The notes beneath the pieces were generated by a model. That model had not been told where the DNA came from, did not search any database, and saw nothing but the letters and a program-made list of their open reading frames with translations. A program made the translations under genes and the position numbers. From Pyxidicoccus caerfyrddinensis (GTDB lineage: Bacteria > Myxococcota > Myxococcia > Myxococcales > Myxococcaceae), in the NCBI RefSeq assembly GCF_010894405.1, contig NZ_JAAIYA010000015.1, positions 181,164-245,163 on the forward strand: a DNA stretch of 64,000 nucleotides. The letters run 5' to 3'. How positions within the stretch are numbered: position 1 is the first letter of the stretch; every line of letters begins with the position of its first letter. Positions 26,769 to 41,501 of this stretch are shown here, in pieces.

Positions 26769-28790
26769 TCAGGAAAGGGCCCGGGACAGCCGCCGCTCCC
26801 GCGCCTCCGCCAGCGTGCCAGCGTCCAGCAGCACGGCCGTCTTCTCCGGTGCGGACAGCGGCTCCGTCACACCGCCCAGCAGCTTCTGCCTCGCGGACGC
26901 CAGCGCCACCGGCGCCGTCTCCAGGCCCGGCTGTGACTCCAGCAGCGCCAGGTGCAGCGCGTGCGCCCGTGCATCCGTGAGCACGTGGTCCACCGCGTCC
27001 GCCACCGGTGCCACCGCGTGCTCCTCCGTGACTTCCCGCGCCCTCGACAGCACCGCGGGAGGCTCCGTCTCCTCGGGCATGAGGAACAGGCCCATGCGCT
27101 CCGCCCACAGGCCCAGCGACGCGCGCGCGGTGAAGACGGAGAGGGGAATGGACAGCAGCAGCCCCGCCACCACCGGCGACAGCCACGCCAGCAGGCCCGG
27201 CGACAGCAGGAACGCGCCCACCGCCAGTGCCACGCCGAAGGCCGTGTGCACCGCGTGCCGGCGCGCGGCCTCGGACCAGGGCAGGTCCGCGTCCTCACGC
27301 TGCTGGCTGGACCACGTCACCCGGTAGCCCAGCAGCGTCCCGAAGACGAAGTGCGATTGGAACAGCATCATCACCGGCGCGAGCAGCGAGGCCAGCACGC
27401 TCTCCACCAGTACGCTCGCCACCAGTCGCGCCCGGCCTCCCATGCGCACCGCGTCCTGTCCGCGCGCCAGGGCCAGCGTCAGGCCCAGCACCTTCGGCGC
27501 GAACAGCATCCCCATGGACACGCTGAACAGCCGCAGCGCGCCGTCGGAGTCGAACCCGAGCCCCGCTGCCTGCTCGGGCAGGTGCGTCAGCGACAGCCAC
27601 CCGTCATGCAGCGCCGCTACCAACCCTGCCAGCAGGAACAGCAGCCACAGTGGCGACGCCACGTAGGACATCACGCCCATCAGGAAGTGACCCCGGCTGA
27701 TGGGGTGCAGCCCGCCCGCCATCACGAGGCTCAGGTGCTGGAGGTTGCCCTGGCACCAGCGCCTGTCTCGCTGCGCGTAGGCCAGCAGGTTCGGCGGCGG
27801 CTGCTCGAAGCTGCCTCCCAGTTCCGGCACCAGCCACACCGTGTATCCCGCGCGGCGCATCAGCGCGGCCTCCACGAAGTCATGGCTGAGGATGTGTCCG
27901 CCGAAGGGCTGTTGTCCCGGCAGCACCGGCAGCCCGCAGTGCTCGATGAACGCTTCGGTGCGGATGATGGCGTTGTGTCCCCAGTAGTTGGACTCGCCCA
28001 GCTGCCACGCCGCCGCGCCCGCCGCCACCACCGGCCCGTACACCCGGCCCGCGAACTGCTGCAGGCGCGCGAACAGCGTGCTGCGGCCCACACACAGGGG
28101 CGGCGCCTGGATGATGCCCGTGCGCGGGTTCAGCTCCATCAGCCGCGCCATCTTCACCAGCGTGCGGCCGTCCATCAGGCTGTCCGCGTCCAGCACCACC
28201 GTGAAGTCGTAGTGCCGGCCCCAGCGCTCGCAGAAATCCTGGAGGTTGCCGGCCTTCTTCCCCGTGTTGTCCGTGCGGCGCCGGTAGAAGATGCGCCCCT
28301 GGCCGCCCACCCGGCGGCACAGGTCCGCCCACGCCAGCTCCTCGGCCACCCACGCCTCGGGGCGCGTGGAGTCGCTCAGCACGTAGAAGTCGAAGGACTC
28401 CAGGTGCCCCGTGGCCGCCACCGACTCGTAGGTGGCCTGCACGTTGGCGAACACGGCGGCCGGGTCCTCGTTGTGGATGGGCATCACCACCGAGGTGCGC
28501 GACGTCAGCCGCGTGGACTCTTCCTCCGCCGTGGGCCAGCGCAGGCCCGGCATCCGCCCACCGACGGCGAGCTGGAGGAAGCCCGCCACCGCCGTCCAGA
28601 AGGACAGGGCAATCCACCCGAAGCACAGGGTGAAGAGGGCCACCAGCACCACCTCCGGCGCGGTGGTGCCGCGCACGCTCAGCAGGCGGTGCATCTCCCA
28701 CGTCCCCAGCACGGTGGACGCGGCGGCCAGGCCCAGGACGCAAGCGCGCCTCGGCCCGGCGCTCTCGGGTGAGAACGAATGGGCGTGCAT
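26769..28790 (-). CDS. opgH: Glucan biosynthesis glucosyltransferase OpgH
   Basis: A 673-residue inner-membrane GT2 enzyme that builds the beta-glucan backbone of osmoregulated periplasmic glucans from UDP-glucose. Two N-terminal helices precede the cytoplasmic catalytic domain: SVVMPIHNEDPAAVF, VVLDADSL (DxD), ILSHDFVEAALM (catalytic TED/SHD region) and YAQRDRRWCQGN (QxxRW acceptor motif). Further helices follow. It is shorter than E. coli OpgH (847 residues), mainly at the N-terminus. Third gene of an operon after opgG and an extra gene. ATG 28790 is preceded by GGAG. Ends near a strong terminator. Confidence 0.93.
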   Translation of the reverse strand: MHAHSFSPESAGPRRACVLGLAAASTVLGTWEMHRLLSVRGTTAPEVVLVALFTLCFGWIALSFWTAVAGFLQLAVGGRMPGLRWPTAEEESTRLTSRTSVVMPIHNEDPAAVFANVQATYESVAATGHLESFDFYVLSDSTRPEAWVAEELAWADLCRRVGGQGRIFYRRRTDNTGKKAGNLQDFCERWGRHYDFTVVLDADSLMDGRTLVKMARLMELNPRTGIIQAPPLCVGRSTLFARLQQFAGRVYGPVVAAGAAAWQLGESNYWGHNAIIRTEAFIEHCGLPVLPGQQPFGGHILSHDFVEAALMRRAGYTVWLVPELGGSFEQPPPNLLAYAQRDRRWCQGNLQHLSLVMAGGLHPISRGHFLMGVMSYVASPLWLLFLLAGLVAALHDGWLSLTHLPEQAAGLGFDSDGALRLFSVSMGMLFAPKVLGLTLALARGQDAVRMGGRARLVASVLVESVLASLLAPVMMLFQSHFVFGTLLGYRVTWSSQQREDADLPWSEAARRHAVHTAFGVALAVGAFLLSPGLLAWLSPVVAGLLLSIPLSVFTARASLGLWAERMGLFLMPEETEPPAVLSRAREVTEEHAVAPVADAVDHVLTDARAHALHLALLESQPGLETAPVALASARQKLLGGVTEPLSAPEKTAVLLDAGTLAEARERRLSRALS

Positions 28791-28816
28791 GTCAGGCTCC
28801 GATGGGGACGTCGTGC

Positions 28817-29317
28817 TCAGCCAGAGATGGACACGTCGGCCTGCGCTCCGCGCCACCAGCGGCGGAGCACCTCACCGAAGGGCCAGAGCACCAGCTGCTG
28901 CTCGGGCATCACCGAGGCCACCTGCACCGGGGCCGGCACGGGCACCGCCGCGCGCAGCATCCGCGCGAAGTCCTGCGACAGCGGCTCGCGCGTCAGCGCG
29001 CGGGCACCCAGGCGCGCGCCGTCGCACAGCACGAAGGCCGCGCGGCCCCGGGCCAGCAGCGAGCCCTCCAGCTCCTGGCCGAGCGCCTTCGAGAACCACT
29101 GCTCCATCCGCGCGCGCGCCAGGGACAGCGCGGCCCGGGGCTCCTCGCGGTGCGCGGTGGAGCCCTCCAGCACCCAGGCGGCCAGCACGTCCAGGTCCTC
29201 GCGGGCGGTGAAGCCGAAGCCGTGGAAGAAGGTGTCCATCGCCGCGCACGTCTCGGGGCGCACCCAGGTGGAGGGCGGGACGGAGGGGCGGGAGGTCGGC
29301 ATCGTCACGGTGTCCAC
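28817..29317 (-). CDS. Hypothetical protein encoded between opgG and opgH
   Basis: A 166-residue protein without a signal peptide or membrane helix. It contains ETCAAMDTFFHGFGFTARED and LEGSLLARGRAAFVLCDGAR, with Arg-rich amphipathic helices; no known domain was recognised. The GTG at 29317 overlaps the end of opgG by 13 bases and has GGAG upstream, and ATG 29302 follows opgG's stop by 2 bases, so it is translated with opgG either way. Its position suggests an OPG-specific accessory or regulatory role. In E. coli opgGH have no gene between them. Confidence 0.7.
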   Translation of the reverse strand: MDTVTMPTSRPSVPPSTWVRPETCAAMDTFFHGFGFTAREDLDVLAAWVLEGSTAHREEPRAALSLARARMEQWFSKALGQELEGSLLARGRAAFVLCDGARLGARALTREPLSQDFARMLRAAVPVPAPVQVASVMPEQQLVLWPFGEVLRRWWRGAQADVSISG

Positions 29318-30843
29318 AGGTAGCTCCAGGTCTCGGTGAGGGTCTCTGAACCGCGTCTCAGGTACGCGCGAAGTTCGGTGGGAGCGGTGCCGTCGGGCAG
29401 CAGCTCGAAGGTGGCGCGCCAGCCGCCGGAGGGCTCATGGGCACGCACGGTGGTGCGCAGCACCTGCCCGCTCGAGGCGGTGATGACGGCCTCCACCGGC
29501 CCGTCGCCCGCCTTGGGGGAGCGCGAGAAGTCGAGCACGAAGCGCCGCGCGCCCGCCGTGTCGCCCGCGGCCACGCGCGTGGCGGTGACGACGGAGCCCG
29601 TCGCGGCCCACGGCGACTCGGAGCCCCAGTGCAGGCGGTACGCCACGCGCAGCGGCGCGGCCGGCGTCAGCGGCGCGTCCGGCACCCAGAGGGCGACGAT
29701 GTTGTCGTGCACCTCCTGCGCCGTCGGAATCTCCACCAGCTTCACGGTGCCCGGGCCCCAGCTGCCCACGGGCTCCACCCACGCGCTGGGGCGGCGCTCG
29801 TAGCGGGCTTCCAGGTCCTCGTAGCTGTGGAAGTCGGTGTCCCGCTGCAAGAGCGCGAAGGCGCGCAGGCCCTGGACGCGGAAGCCGGAGACGTTCAGCC
29901 GGGCGGGGTTCTGCAGGGGGCGCCAGAGCTGCTCGCCGTCCTGGGACCAGACGAAGAGGCCGTCCGAGTCGTGCACCTCGGGGCGGAAGTCGTCGAAGGT
30001 GCCCCGGTCGTTCTCCCCGAACAGGTACATGCTCGTCAGCGGGGCGAGGCCGAGCTGCCCCACGGCCTTGCGCGCGAAGAGCGTGACTTCCACCTCCATC
30101 ACCGTGCGCGCGCCGGGAATGAGCGTGAAGCGATACGCGCCGGTGACGCTCGGCCCGTCCAGCAGCGCGTGCACCACCACGCGGTCCGCGCCGGGGGCCG
30201 GACGCTCCAGCCACAGCTCGCGGAACGAAGGGAACTCCTCGGGGCGAGGCAGCGCGGTGTCGATGGCCAGCCCTCGCGCGGACAGCCCGTACACGTTGCC
30301 CTGGCCCAGCGCGCGGAAGTAGCTGGCGCCGAGGAAGGACACCACCTCGTCGAAGTGGTCCTTCCGGTTGAGCGGGTGGGTGAGCCGCAGGCCCGCGAAG
30401 CCGGCTGCGTTCGCCAGCGGCGGGGCCGGCACCAGCGCGCCGTACGTGTAGAGGTCTGGCGAGAAGCGCACCGGCTCCGCGCGGCCGCCCTCCACCACAT
30501 TCACCACGACGGGCACGGGGTAGAGGAAGCCGGGGTGGAAGAACTGCGCCTGGAAGGGCAGGCCGGCCTCGCGCCACAGGGCCTGGTCGTTGCGGTAGCG
30601 GATGTCCCGGTACGCGTCATAGGAGAGGTGCGCGTACGCCTCGGGCAGGGACTGGCGGGGCTCTTGGTAGGGACGCGCCGCCAGGGCGCGGGCCCGCTCC
30701 ACCACGGTGGCGGCGGTGAAGGCTCGCGCCACGGTGCCGGACTTCGCGGGGGCGGAGGGCTCTCGCGCGCTGGCGGCCCCACTGGAGGCCACCACCGCCG
30801 CGCACAGCCACGCGCTCCATGTCTTGCGCCCCGACGACTTCAC
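29305..30843 (-). CDS. opgG: Periplasmic glucan biosynthesis protein OpgG
   Basis: A 512-residue periplasmic protein needed to build or branch osmoregulated periplasmic glucans. A signal peptide (WSAWLCAAVVASSGAASA) is followed by the OpgG beta-sandwich, with RFSPDLYTYGALVPAP, SFLGASYFRALGQGNVYGLSARGLA (in parts: SYFRALGQGNVYGLSARGLA) and YLFGENDRGTFDDFRPEVHD, all close to the family consensus. A C-terminal Ig-like domain begins near YRLHWGSESPW. GTG 30843 is chosen because CGGAGG precedes it and the signal peptide begins there. First gene of the opg operon. Confidence 0.93.
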   Translation of the reverse strand: MKSSGRKTWSAWLCAAVVASSGAASAREPSAPAKSGTVARAFTAATVVERARALAARPYQEPRQSLPEAYAHLSYDAYRDIRYRNDQALWREAGLPFQAQFFHPGFLYPVPVVVNVVEGGRAEPVRFSPDLYTYGALVPAPPLANAAGFAGLRLTHPLNRKDHFDEVVSFLGASYFRALGQGNVYGLSARGLAIDTALPRPEEFPSFRELWLERPAPGADRVVVHALLDGPSVTGAYRFTLIPGARTVMEVEVTLFARKAVGQLGLAPLTSMYLFGENDRGTFDDFRPEVHDSDGLFVWSQDGEQLWRPLQNPARLNVSGFRVQGLRAFALLQRDTDFHSYEDLEARYERRPSAWVEPVGSWGPGTVKLVEIPTAQEVHDNIVALWVPDAPLTPAAPLRVAYRLHWGSESPWAATGSVVTATRVAAGDTAGARRFVLDFSRSPKAGDGPVEAVITASSGQVLRTTVRAHEPSGGWRATFELLPDGTAPTELRAYLRRGSETLTETWSYLWTP

Positions 30844-31187
30844 GACCCGATGCCTCCGAATGAACCGGTACGTCGAACGACCCCCCGGTCCTTCGGACAC
30901 TTCGCCCGACCTCATGCCGCACCACACTGGCGGTGCAGCGCGTCAGGGCCTGAGCAACCCGCGTACCAGCGCGTCATGACCCGGCCTGTCCGGGGCCGAA
31001 CCCACCGGATTCCCAGGATCTGAAGGCGCAATCCAGTTGCGACTCCAAAGAGTCTCAGGATTGAAGAGGAATGAGGGGCGAACTCCCCGGTCGCCAGGCG
31101 AGGGGCCTGGGGAGAAGAGGGGCAGCCCGGGAACAGGGCTGTCCAAATCTTCCACAAGCGGACACGGACTCCGGGTGACGGCGGGTG
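30844..31187. other. 344-bp intergenic region upstream of opgG
   Basis: This gap lies between the opgG start and the 3' end of the histidine kinase gene, both on the minus strand. It is locally less GC-rich around 31020-31070. GACTC-CAAA-GAGTC (31041-31054) is a small perfect palindrome that could be an operator, and CAGCCC/GGGCTG (31124-31129, 31137-31142) could help end transcription of the kinase gene. No convincing -35/-10 pair or small gene was found. Confidence 0.35.
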
Positions 31188-33482
31188 CTACGACGCCGCG
31201 CGGCCCAGGCGCTCCTGCACCAGGGAGAGCAGCTCCCTCCCGGCGAAGGGCTTCTCGATGTGGGGGCTGGGGACGGTCTCCAGGAAGGCGCGGGCCTGCT
31301 GCGTCACGGCGCCGCCGGTGAGGAACACCACGCACCGGGCCTGCTCCGGGTAGCGCTCCTGCAGGGCCGAGTAGAACTCCATGCCGCTCATGCCCGGCAT
31401 CATCAAGTCACAGAAGACGACGTCGAAGCGCTCCCCGGCCTCGATTCGCTCCAGCGCCTCCTGCGCGCGCGTGGACAGCGTCACGTCATGGTGGGGCCGC
31501 AGCGTGCGCCCCAGCGCGGTGCAGACGAGCGGCTCGTCATCCACCACCAGCAGCCGGCCCCGCTTCTCCGTGGAGGGTGGTAGGGGCGGCGGGGCTTCCT
31601 GGGCCGCTTCCGCCGGCGTCGACGCGGGCAGGAGGACGCGGAAGATGGAGCCCTTGCCCGGCTCGCTCTCCACGTGGATTTCGCCGCCCAGCGACGCGAC
31701 GAGGCTGTGACAGATGGACAGCCCGAGCCCGGTGCCCACGCCCGGCTCCTTCGTCGTGAAGAAGGGGTCGAACAGGCGCGACAGGTGCTCGGAGGCGATG
31801 CCCATGCCGGTGTCCGCCACCTCCACCACCACCCGGCCGCCGCTGCCCAGGCGCGTGGCCACGCGGATTTCGTGCCGCTCGGGCGTGCCGCCGGGAATGG
31901 CCTGCGCGGCGTTGACGAGCAGGTTGAGGAACACCTGGCCCAGGCGCGACTCGTTGGCGCGCACCCGGGGCACCTCGTCGAACTGCTTCGAGAGCCGCGC
32001 GCGGTGGCGGATTTCGGTGGTCGCCAGGTTCAGCGTGGACTCCAGCACCTGCCGCACGTCCACGTCCGAGTTGTCCGCCGAGTCCACCCGGCTGAAGGTC
32101 TTCAAGTCCCGGACGATGGTGCGCACCCGCTCCGCGCCCTGCTGCGCCTCGGCGAGCGCGGACCGCGCGTCCGCCACCGAGCCCGCCACCTTCGGCTCCA
32201 GCTCGTCCGCCCCGTTCGCCAGCAGCTTGCTCAGCTCCTCGCGCGCGAAGGCGAGGTTCGCCGTGAGGTAGGCCAGCGGGTTGTTGATTTCATGCGCCAC
32301 GCCGGCCGCGAGCGTGCCCACCGACGCCATCCGCTCCGCGAGCATCAGCCGCGCCTGCATCTGGTGGCGCTCGGTGAGGTCGTGCGAGACGGAGACGATG
32401 GCGTCCTCTCCGTCGAAGGGCAGGGGGAAGGTGGTGGACTCCACGTGGAGGATGGTGCCGTCCTTGCGCAGCAGCCGCCGCTCCTGGAGCGCGGCGCGGC
32501 CGGTGCGCAGCGCCTCGTGCATGCGCGCGTCCGCCGACTTGAAGTCCTCCGCGGGGATGATGTCGGAGATGTGCTTGCCAATCAGCTCGCGCACGTCCGA
32601 GTAGCCCAGCGCCGCGGCCACCTTGAGGTTGGCGTAGCGCACGCGCGCATCCTTGTCGAAGACGGCCATCAGGTCCGGCAGGCTCTCGATGAGGGTGCGG
32701 AAGCTCACCTCGGAGCGGCGCAGCTCCTCCTCGGCCCGCTTCAGCGGGGTGATGTCCGGGAAGAAGGAGATGATGTGTGGCGAGCCCGCGTAGGGCACCA
32801 GCCCCATGAACAGCAGCGTGTGCCGCACCTCGCCCGAGCGCGTGTGGTACTGCGCGTCCACCCCGCGCACCGAGCCGTGCCGCCTCAGCCGCTCCACCAC
32901 CTGGGACCGGTCGAAGGGGCGCTCCCACAGGCGCAGGTCCACCGTGGTGCGGCCGATGACCTCGTCGCGCGAGTATCCGAAGGCCTGGAAGTACGCGTCG
33001 TTCGCCGCGACGATGCGTCCGTCCGTCAGCGTGGTGATGGACGTGGGGACGGGGGACACCGACAGCAGGCTGTCGCGCAGTTCGTCCCCGTACGGCACGC
33101 TCGTGCGGCTCTGGCGCCGGGCGAAGCGCCGTTCGGCCAGCTCCAGCCGCAGCTCCAGCTCCGCCGCGTCGGCCGGCCACGTCAGCACCTCGTCCGCGCC
33201 GGCCTCGACGGCGGCGTGCAGCGTGCCCATCGCCGAGCGCGGCCCCAGCAGCAGCACCACCGCCTCCACGCCGCCGGGGAGGCTGCGCAGGGCGCGCAGG
33301 AGGGGGACGGGCGACGCCGGACCGTGGGCGTCCACCACCACGAGCGCACAGGCGCCCGAGCGCCAGACGCCCGGCACCTCGGCGTCACGCGCGGCGGTGA
33401 CCACCGTATGGCCTCGTGCCCGCAGCCGGGACTCCAGTGGCGCCAGGTCCACCCCGGCATGGGTGACGATCAGGACCCGCAT
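31188..33482 (-). CDS. PAS-containing hybrid histidine kinase
   Basis: A 764-residue signalling protein without membrane segments. In order: an N-terminal receiver-like domain (about 1-120) that starts MRVLIVTHAG and so lacks the usual acidic pair; two PAS domains (about 140-265 and 270-385); a HisKA phosphoacceptor helix, VGTLAAGVAHEINNPLAY, with the His in HEINNP; an HATPase domain with FLNLLVNAAQAI (N-box), VADTGMGIA (G1) and GTGLGLSI (G2); and a C-terminal receiver with LLVVDDEPLV and the phospho-Asp in FDVVFCDLMMPGMSG. Such hybrids pass phosphate to a separate partner. The signal is unknown. ATG 33482 has AGGAG upstream. Confidence 0.93.
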   Translation of the reverse strand: MRVLIVTHAGVDLAPLESRLRARGHTVVTAARDAEVPGVWRSGACALVVVDAHGPASPVPLLRALRSLPGGVEAVVLLLGPRSAMGTLHAAVEAGADEVLTWPADAAELELRLELAERRFARRQSRTSVPYGDELRDSLLSVSPVPTSITTLTDGRIVAANDAYFQAFGYSRDEVIGRTTVDLRLWERPFDRSQVVERLRRHGSVRGVDAQYHTRSGEVRHTLLFMGLVPYAGSPHIISFFPDITPLKRAEEELRRSEVSFRTLIESLPDLMAVFDKDARVRYANLKVAAALGYSDVRELIGKHISDIIPAEDFKSADARMHEALRTGRAALQERRLLRKDGTILHVESTTFPLPFDGEDAIVSVSHDLTERHQMQARLMLAERMASVGTLAAGVAHEINNPLAYLTANLAFAREELSKLLANGADELEPKVAGSVADARSALAEAQQGAERVRTIVRDLKTFSRVDSADNSDVDVRQVLESTLNLATTEIRHRARLSKQFDEVPRVRANESRLGQVFLNLLVNAAQAIPGGTPERHEIRVATRLGSGGRVVVEVADTGMGIASEHLSRLFDPFFTTKEPGVGTGLGLSICHSLVASLGGEIHVESEPGKGSIFRVLLPASTPAEAAQEAPPPLPPSTEKRGRLLVVDDEPLVCTALGRTLRPHHDVTLSTRAQEALERIEAGERFDVVFCDLMMPGMSGMEFYSALQERYPEQARCVVFLTGGAVTQQARAFLETVPSPHIEKPFAGRELLSLVQERLGRAAS

Positions 33483-33642
33483 CGGACTCCTCGCAAACAA
33501 ACATTCATCGTTGCACGAGCCTTCGGGTTGTAAAAGTGTGGTGTCCTTAGCTTTAGCCGGGGACTGGAGGGCACGGGGTCACCCGGCTGGTACACTGCGG
33601 GACGGACCGGGTCATCCCGGTGCAGATGGAGGGGGGACACGG

Positions 33643-34230
33643 ATGGAACGGAGGGGACTGAGCGAGCCGGCCCTGGAGCCGAGGAGGCCTCTTCCCATGC
33701 CCGTGCAGGTGCCACGGCGCAATTTCGAGGGGCTGTTCGTTCACGCACTGAAGCCCACGGGGGGCTTCGCCCAGTCGCTGCGTGACATCGGCTACGACGG
33801 GGAGGCGGCGCAGGAATACTACCCGCTGTCGGTGTGGCGGGCGGCGCTCGGGGTGGCCCGGCGCTACGCCTTCGCCGGGGAGCCGCCCGAGGTCGCCAAC
33901 CGGGCGCTGGGGCACAAGTACGTGGAGGGCTTTGCGCAGACGCTGGTGGGGCGCATCTTCGCCACGGCGGCGCCGCTGCTGGGCACGGAGCGGTGCCTGA
34001 CGCGGCTGCCCACGTACCTCAAGGCGGGGCGCGAGGACATGCGGATGCTGCTGGAGCCCGTGCAGGCTCGCGAGTGGCGGGTGCGCGTGGTGGACCCGGA
34101 CCCGCTGCCGGACTTCGTGGCGGGCGTGGTGGAGGGCGTGCTGCGCCGCACCCGGGTGTCGCCACGGGTGGAGGTGCTGGAGCGCCAGTCCACCGGCTAC
34201 GTCCTGCGCGTGGGGTGGGACGAGCGGTGA
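33643..34230 (+). CDS. DUF2378 / TIGR02265-family protein
   Basis: A 195-residue protein belonging to a family expanded in Myxococcus: it has the expected LFVHALKPTGGFAQSLRDIG start, YYPLSVWRAALGVARRY and LGHKYVEGFAQTLVGRIF segments. The family has no established biochemical role. A short linker precedes the domain. ATG 33643 has GGAGGGGGG upstream. The 3' end is convergent with the protease gene, 9 bases away. Confidence 0.75.
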   Translation: MERRGLSEPALEPRRPLPMPVQVPRRNFEGLFVHALKPTGGFAQSLRDIGYDGEAAQEYYPLSVWRAALGVARRYAFAGEPPEVANRALGHKYVEGFAQTLVGRIFATAAPLLGTERCLTRLPTYLKAGREDMRMLLEPVQAREWRVRVVDPDPLPDFVAGVVEGVLRRTRVSPRVEVLERQSTGYVLRVGWDER

Positions 34231-34239
34231 GCGCGCCCT

Positions 34240-35238
34240 TCAGTTGAGGAACCGCTTCGGGGGCGGCTTGCGCCCCGGAGCCGCCGTGGGCCGGGCCGCG
34301 AGCCAGCGCTGGATGACGTCCAGGAGCCCGTCGAAGGTGTCGCGCAGGGCCCAGGCCCGGTCATCCGCGTCACTCAGGTCCACGCAGCGCAACAGCCCGT
34401 CGCGCAGGGCGCGCTGGGCGCCGGGGCAGTCGCCGCGCTCGTCGATGAGCTGCTCGGCGGTGCGGGCGTAGAGCCGGTAGCAGCCCTCGATGTCGCCGCG
34501 GTTGTAGGCAGGGGCGCCCACGTTGATGGCCTGGCCCAGGGTGCTGGCGATGGACTCCACCGCGCCCGAGGAGGCGCCCTCCAGCATGCTCAGCGGATGC
34601 TGGGGCACCTGGCGCACGCGGCCCGCCCGTCGGCGGGGGGCCTCCAGCGCGGACAGCGGCGCCGACGCGGTGCCGCGCAAGAGGGGCGTCACGTAGCGGG
34701 TGGGGATGACGAGCCCCAGCGAGCGGCCATTGGCCAGGGCCGCGGTGGCCACGCCCACCACGGCGCCACGCGCGTCCAGCACCGGGCCGCCCGAGGACTC
34801 CTCGGCGAGGGTGCGCGTCAGCTCCAGCAGGGTGAGCCAGTCGCCCAGCACCTGCACCGCGCGCACCTCCAGCGTCCGCACCTCCGGTGCGGGACCGCCC
34901 ACCGCGCGCAGGACGTAGACATTCTCTCCCTCGGCGGGCAGCGGGTGCGGGGACAGCGCGAGCGCGGGCACCATGTCCGGCAGGGGCAGGCGGAGGATGG
35001 CCAGGTCTCGTCGCTCGTCCAGGGCCACCACCTGCACCACCTGGGCGCGCACGCCATCCGACATCACCGCGCCGATGCTGCGCGCGCCGGCCACCGCGTG
35101 GAGGCTGGTGACGAGGTGCCCTTCCGCCGTGGCCACGAAGCCGGACGCGGTGCGGCCGTCCACCTCCAACATCACCAGGGACGGGGAGGCCTCGACCAGC
35201 GCATCCCGGGGAGGCGTCCTATCGGTGCCTTCGGACAT
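34240..35238 (-). CDS. Trypsin-like (HtrA/S1C-type) serine protease domain protein
   Basis: A 332-residue protein. The first 190 residues form a chymotrypsin-like double barrel: HLVTSLHAVAGA (catalytic His), ALDERRDLAILRLPL (Asp) and AEESSGGPVLDARG (Ser in SSGGP, where the usual GNSGGP has Glu-Ser before the SGG). VGVATAALANGRSLGLVIPT completes it. No PDZ domain or signal peptide is visible, unlike typical HtrA. The C-terminal 110 residues contain a possible helical repeat. Target unknown. ATG 35238 is preceded by GGAGG. Divergent from uvrA. Confidence 0.8.
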   Translation of the reverse strand: MSEGTDRTPPRDALVEASPSLVMLEVDGRTASGFVATAEGHLVTSLHAVAGARSIGAVMSDGVRAQVVQVVALDERRDLAILRLPLPDMVPALALSPHPLPAEGENVYVLRAVGGPAPEVRTLEVRAVQVLGDWLTLLELTRTLAEESSGGPVLDARGAVVGVATAALANGRSLGLVIPTRYVTPLLRGTASAPLSALEAPRRRAGRVRQVPQHPLSMLEGASSGAVESIASTLGQAINVGAPAYNRGDIEGCYRLYARTAEQLIDERGDCPGAQRALRDGLLRCVDLSDADDRAWALRDTFDGLLDVIQRWLAARPTAAPGRKPPPKRFLN

Positions 35239-35374
35239 GGGGACCTCCGGTGTCACATGAAGCGCTACTTCTAGCAGCCGCTCGCCTGGCACCCAACCCG
35301 GGAGAGGGCCGACTGGACCAAGGTCCTACTTGTCGTTGGCGCCGAAGTGTCCGCTCGTTAAACCTGCGACCTCC

Positions 35375-40675
<5,301 letters not shown>

Positions 40676-40709
40676 AACCCGTGCGGGGTTCCGGCATCCT
40701 TGCGGACGC

Positions 40710-41318
40710 ATGCGAACCCTCCACACCCTGTCCCTTGTCGCCGCGCTCGCCGTCACCCCGGCGCTCGCCGCGAACAAGCCCGCGAAGTCCACCCCTACGC
40801 CGCCTCCGGCCGCCAAGGCCGAGCCGCAGAGCGAGAAGAAGCCCATGTCCCTCCATGAACTCTCCGCCAACCGCCTGGACGGCACGTCCGAGAAGCTGTC
40901 CGACTTCCAGGGCAAGGTCGTCCTGGTGGTGAACACCGCCTCCGAGTGCGGCTACACGCCGCAGTACGCGGGCCTGGAGAAGCTGTACCAGGAGTACAAG
41001 GACAAGGGCGTCGTGGTGGTGGGCTTCCCCTCCAACGACTTCGGAGGCCAGGAGCCGGGCAGCGCGGCGGAGATCAAGAAGTTCTGCGAGCTGCGCTACA
41101 AGATCACCTTCCCCATGTTCGAGAAGGTGAAGACGAAGGGCGAGGGCCAGTCCCCCGTCTACGAGTTCCTCTCGCGCAACCACCCCGCGCCCAAGTGGAA
41201 CTTCCACAAGTACGTGGTGGGCAAGGACGGCCAGGTGAAGGCCGCCTTCCCGAGCTCGGTGACGCCCGACAGCGCCGAGCTGAAGTCGGCCCTCGACGGC
41301 GCGCTCTCGCAGAAGTAG
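40710..41318 (+). CDS. Exported glutathione-peroxidase-family thiol peroxidase
   Basis: A 202-residue protein with an N-terminal signal peptide (LHTLSLVAALAVTPALAA) and a Pro/Lys linker, so it should act in the periplasm. The thioredoxin fold follows: VVLVVNTASECGYTPQY carries the peroxidatic Cys, GFPSNDFGGQEPGS the conserved Gln, and KWNFHKYVVGKDG the Trp-Asn. The usual second Cys of FPCNQF is Ser, so it may differ in its reductant from the thioredoxin-dependent type. Reduces hydroperoxides. ATG 40710 is chosen for the signal peptide. Confidence 0.88.
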   Translation: MRTLHTLSLVAALAVTPALAANKPAKSTPTPPPAAKAEPQSEKKPMSLHELSANRLDGTSEKLSDFQGKVVLVVNTASECGYTPQYAGLEKLYQEYKDKGVVVVGFPSNDFGGQEPGSAAEIKKFCELRYKITFPMFEKVKTKGEGQSPVYEFLSRNHPAPKWNFHKYVVGKDGQVKAAFPSSVTPDSAELKSALDGALSQK

Positions 41319-41501
41319 CCGGTTGCCGGACACGGGCGGCGAGGAGCCGTCCGCTGGCTGCACCCGGCCGCACGCATGGGGGCTCACGGGGCCTGTCGCT
41401 CCGCTTCCCGTCCTCATGCCGTGCGGCCTGCGCCGGCCGCGTGGCACCCGCGCGGGCCCCGCCACCATCCTCAAGGCGAACCTGGCCTGTGGAGGGGCTC
41501 C

